NCBI RefSeq assembly: GCF_013201935.1
Contig: NZ_CP053833.1
Span: 1-64,000, forward strand
Length of the DNA: 64,000 nucleotides
Direction: 5' to 3'
From: Arcobacter cloacae
GTDB taxonomy: Bacteria > Campylobacterota > Campylobacteria > Campylobacterales > Arcobacteraceae
In this document: one piece after another, positions 63,251 through 64,000 of the stretch
Position numbering within the stretch: the stretch's first letter is position 1
Layout: every line of letters starts with the position of its first letter
Notes under the pieces: model-generated
Seen by the model: the letters and a program-made list of their open reading frames with translations, nothing else
The model's database searches: none
What the model was told of the DNA's origin: nothing
Translations under genes and position numbers: made by a program

Positions 63251-64000
63251 AAAAACTACATTTTTTAGGTTTTTATTTTTATATTTAGGTTCTTCATTGA
63301 TTTTAATGCTTTTTGTTGCATTTTTTTATTATCAAAATGAAAAAACACTCTATATTGATTTGGTTAAATCAAATATGCAAAATATAATTTCTAAAGCTTC
63401 AAATGAAGTTATTGTTTCACATATGATGCAACAAAAATTTGATAAAGAGAAATATTTAAATTCAAATGAATATAAAATATCTTTTTATGATGAAAATAAA
63501 AATTTTCTTTTTGGAAGTCTAAAAGAAAATATTGATTTCTCTTCTAAATTCATTTTTAATGATAACTATCTACTTTTAGTAGATAATTCAACTGTTGGGC
63601 ATTTAGGAGTTGAATATATAGTTTTAAAAGATTCTAGTTTAATGAAAAAAATTGAAGAGTTAAAATTCTCAATTATTACAATATTTTTATTCTCTTATTT
63701 ATTTATCTCTATTGTAGGAATTTATTTGGCAAAACTTTTTTTAAAGCCAATAAAAGAAGAAAGAATCAAACTAAACAACTTTATAAAAGATACTACCCAT
63801 GAATTAAATACACCTATAAGTGCAATTATTATGTCAACTCAAAATGAAAAATTGAGTGCTAAACAAATAGAAAGAATAAGATTAAGTGCAAATAGAATAT
63901 CAGAAATTTATAAAGATTTGACATTTATATTTTTAGAAAATAAACAAAAATCAACACTTTTAGAAGAATTAGATTTATCAATTATAATTAAAGAACAAAT
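63225..64000 (+). CDS. Sensor histidine kinase (cut by the window end)
   Basis: The frame overlaps the response-regulator gene and runs past the window edge (about 258 codons seen). It has a first membrane segment (SEKTTFFRFLFLYLGSSLIL), a periplasmic part of about 110 residues, a second membrane segment, and the H-box TTHELNTPISAI; the ATPase domain lies beyond the window. The start is uncertain: TTG at 63225 is too close to GGAG (63221-63224), and ATC at 63231 is at an ideal distance. It is the partner of the preceding response regulator. Confidence 0.75.
   Translation, partial: MVIDLTRSEKTTFFRFLFLYLGSSLILMLFVAFFYYQNEKTLYIDLVKSNMQNIISKASNEVIVSHMMQQKFDKEKYLNSNEYKISFYDENKNFLFGSLKENIDFSSKFIFNDNYLLLVDNSTVGHLGVEYIVLKDSSLMKKIEELKFSIITIFLFSYLFISIVGIYLAKLFLKPIKEERIKLNNFIKDTTHELNTPISAIIMSTQNEKLSAKQIERIRLSANRISEIYKDLTFIFLENKQKSTLLEELDLSIIIKEQ

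Overview
The window looks like the replication-origin end of a chromosome from a low-GC (about 28% by eye) member of the Campylobacterota, most likely Arcobacter sensu lato (Arcobacter/Aliarcobacter). It starts on the dnaA start codon and runs dnaA-dnaN-gyrB. The protein styles agree: a short class III Hcp, an RNase J with a basic N-terminal extension, GatB-dependent tRNA amidation, a long NrdA, and OmpR-type regulators paired with 'SEKTTFFRF' kinases. The taxonomic call is inference from these traits; no rRNA or tRNA gene is visible.

Layout. 1-4.9 kb: dnaA, a putative oriC with DnaA-box-like octamers, dnaN and gyrB. 4.9-10.1 kb: a flavin oxidoreductase, queF with a helix-turn-helix coiled-coil gene, an SRP RNA gene on the minus strand, two membrane protein genes separated by a possible structured RNA, and an RluA-family enzyme. 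10.2-16.5 kb: purB, nrdA, nrdB, a 450-base stretch holding a possible 40-residue peptide gene, and small metabolic genes. 16.5-24.7 kb: periplasmic hydrolase, cytochrome c, CYTH phosphatase, hcp with a perfect FNR-type box, a GltD-like oxidoreductase, an OmpA-type protein, an AcuI-type reductase and a TonB-like protein. 24.0-27.9 kb: a minus-strand operon of SurA-like chaperone, gatB, gpsA and tonB. 27.9-36.4 kb: a lactate cluster (lutA-lutB-lutC, a two-component system, D-lactate dehydrogenase), all on one strand. 36.5-45.8 kb: methyltransferase, dCMP deaminase, accBC, DEAD-box helicase, Pit phosphate transporter, an AEC transporter that lacks a canonical start codon, and asnB. 45.9-49.9 kb: a NifX-like small protein with bluB, facing an operon of a Phd-type antitoxin homologue and an anchor-less fumarate-reductase-like pair. 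49.9-57.5 kb: a tight minus-strand housekeeping operon (rsmA-rnj-kdsD-rluB-rarA-hemJ-phoH). 57.5-64 kb: hisF, SIMPL, nucleoside phosphorylase-like, rlmN, a 33-residue membrane protein, gltX, an RRM protein and a two-component system cut by the window edge.

How the parts connect. The Lut proteins and the FAD/Fe-S D-lactate dehydrogenase would oxidise both lactate isomers, and a sensor kinase with a periplasmic binding-protein-like domain sits between them, so lactate sensing is a natural hypothesis. The hcp promoter has the geometry of a class II FNR-activated promoter, indicating control by low oxygen or nitrosative stress. The most unusual unit is the Phd-like/flavoprotein/Fe-S operon at 46.8-49.5 kb. 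It has no toxin and no membrane anchor. The flavoprotein lacks the histidine that normally binds FAD covalently, the Fe-S subunit has four cysteines where quinone-coupled enzymes have a [3Fe-4S] motif, and an 18-bp palindrome overlaps the likely promoter. The AEC gene appears to start at ATC. Several genes share their stop codon with a terminator hairpin. No CRISPR array, insertion sequence or prophage is visible; the window is ordinary chromosomal backbone with a few unusual spots.
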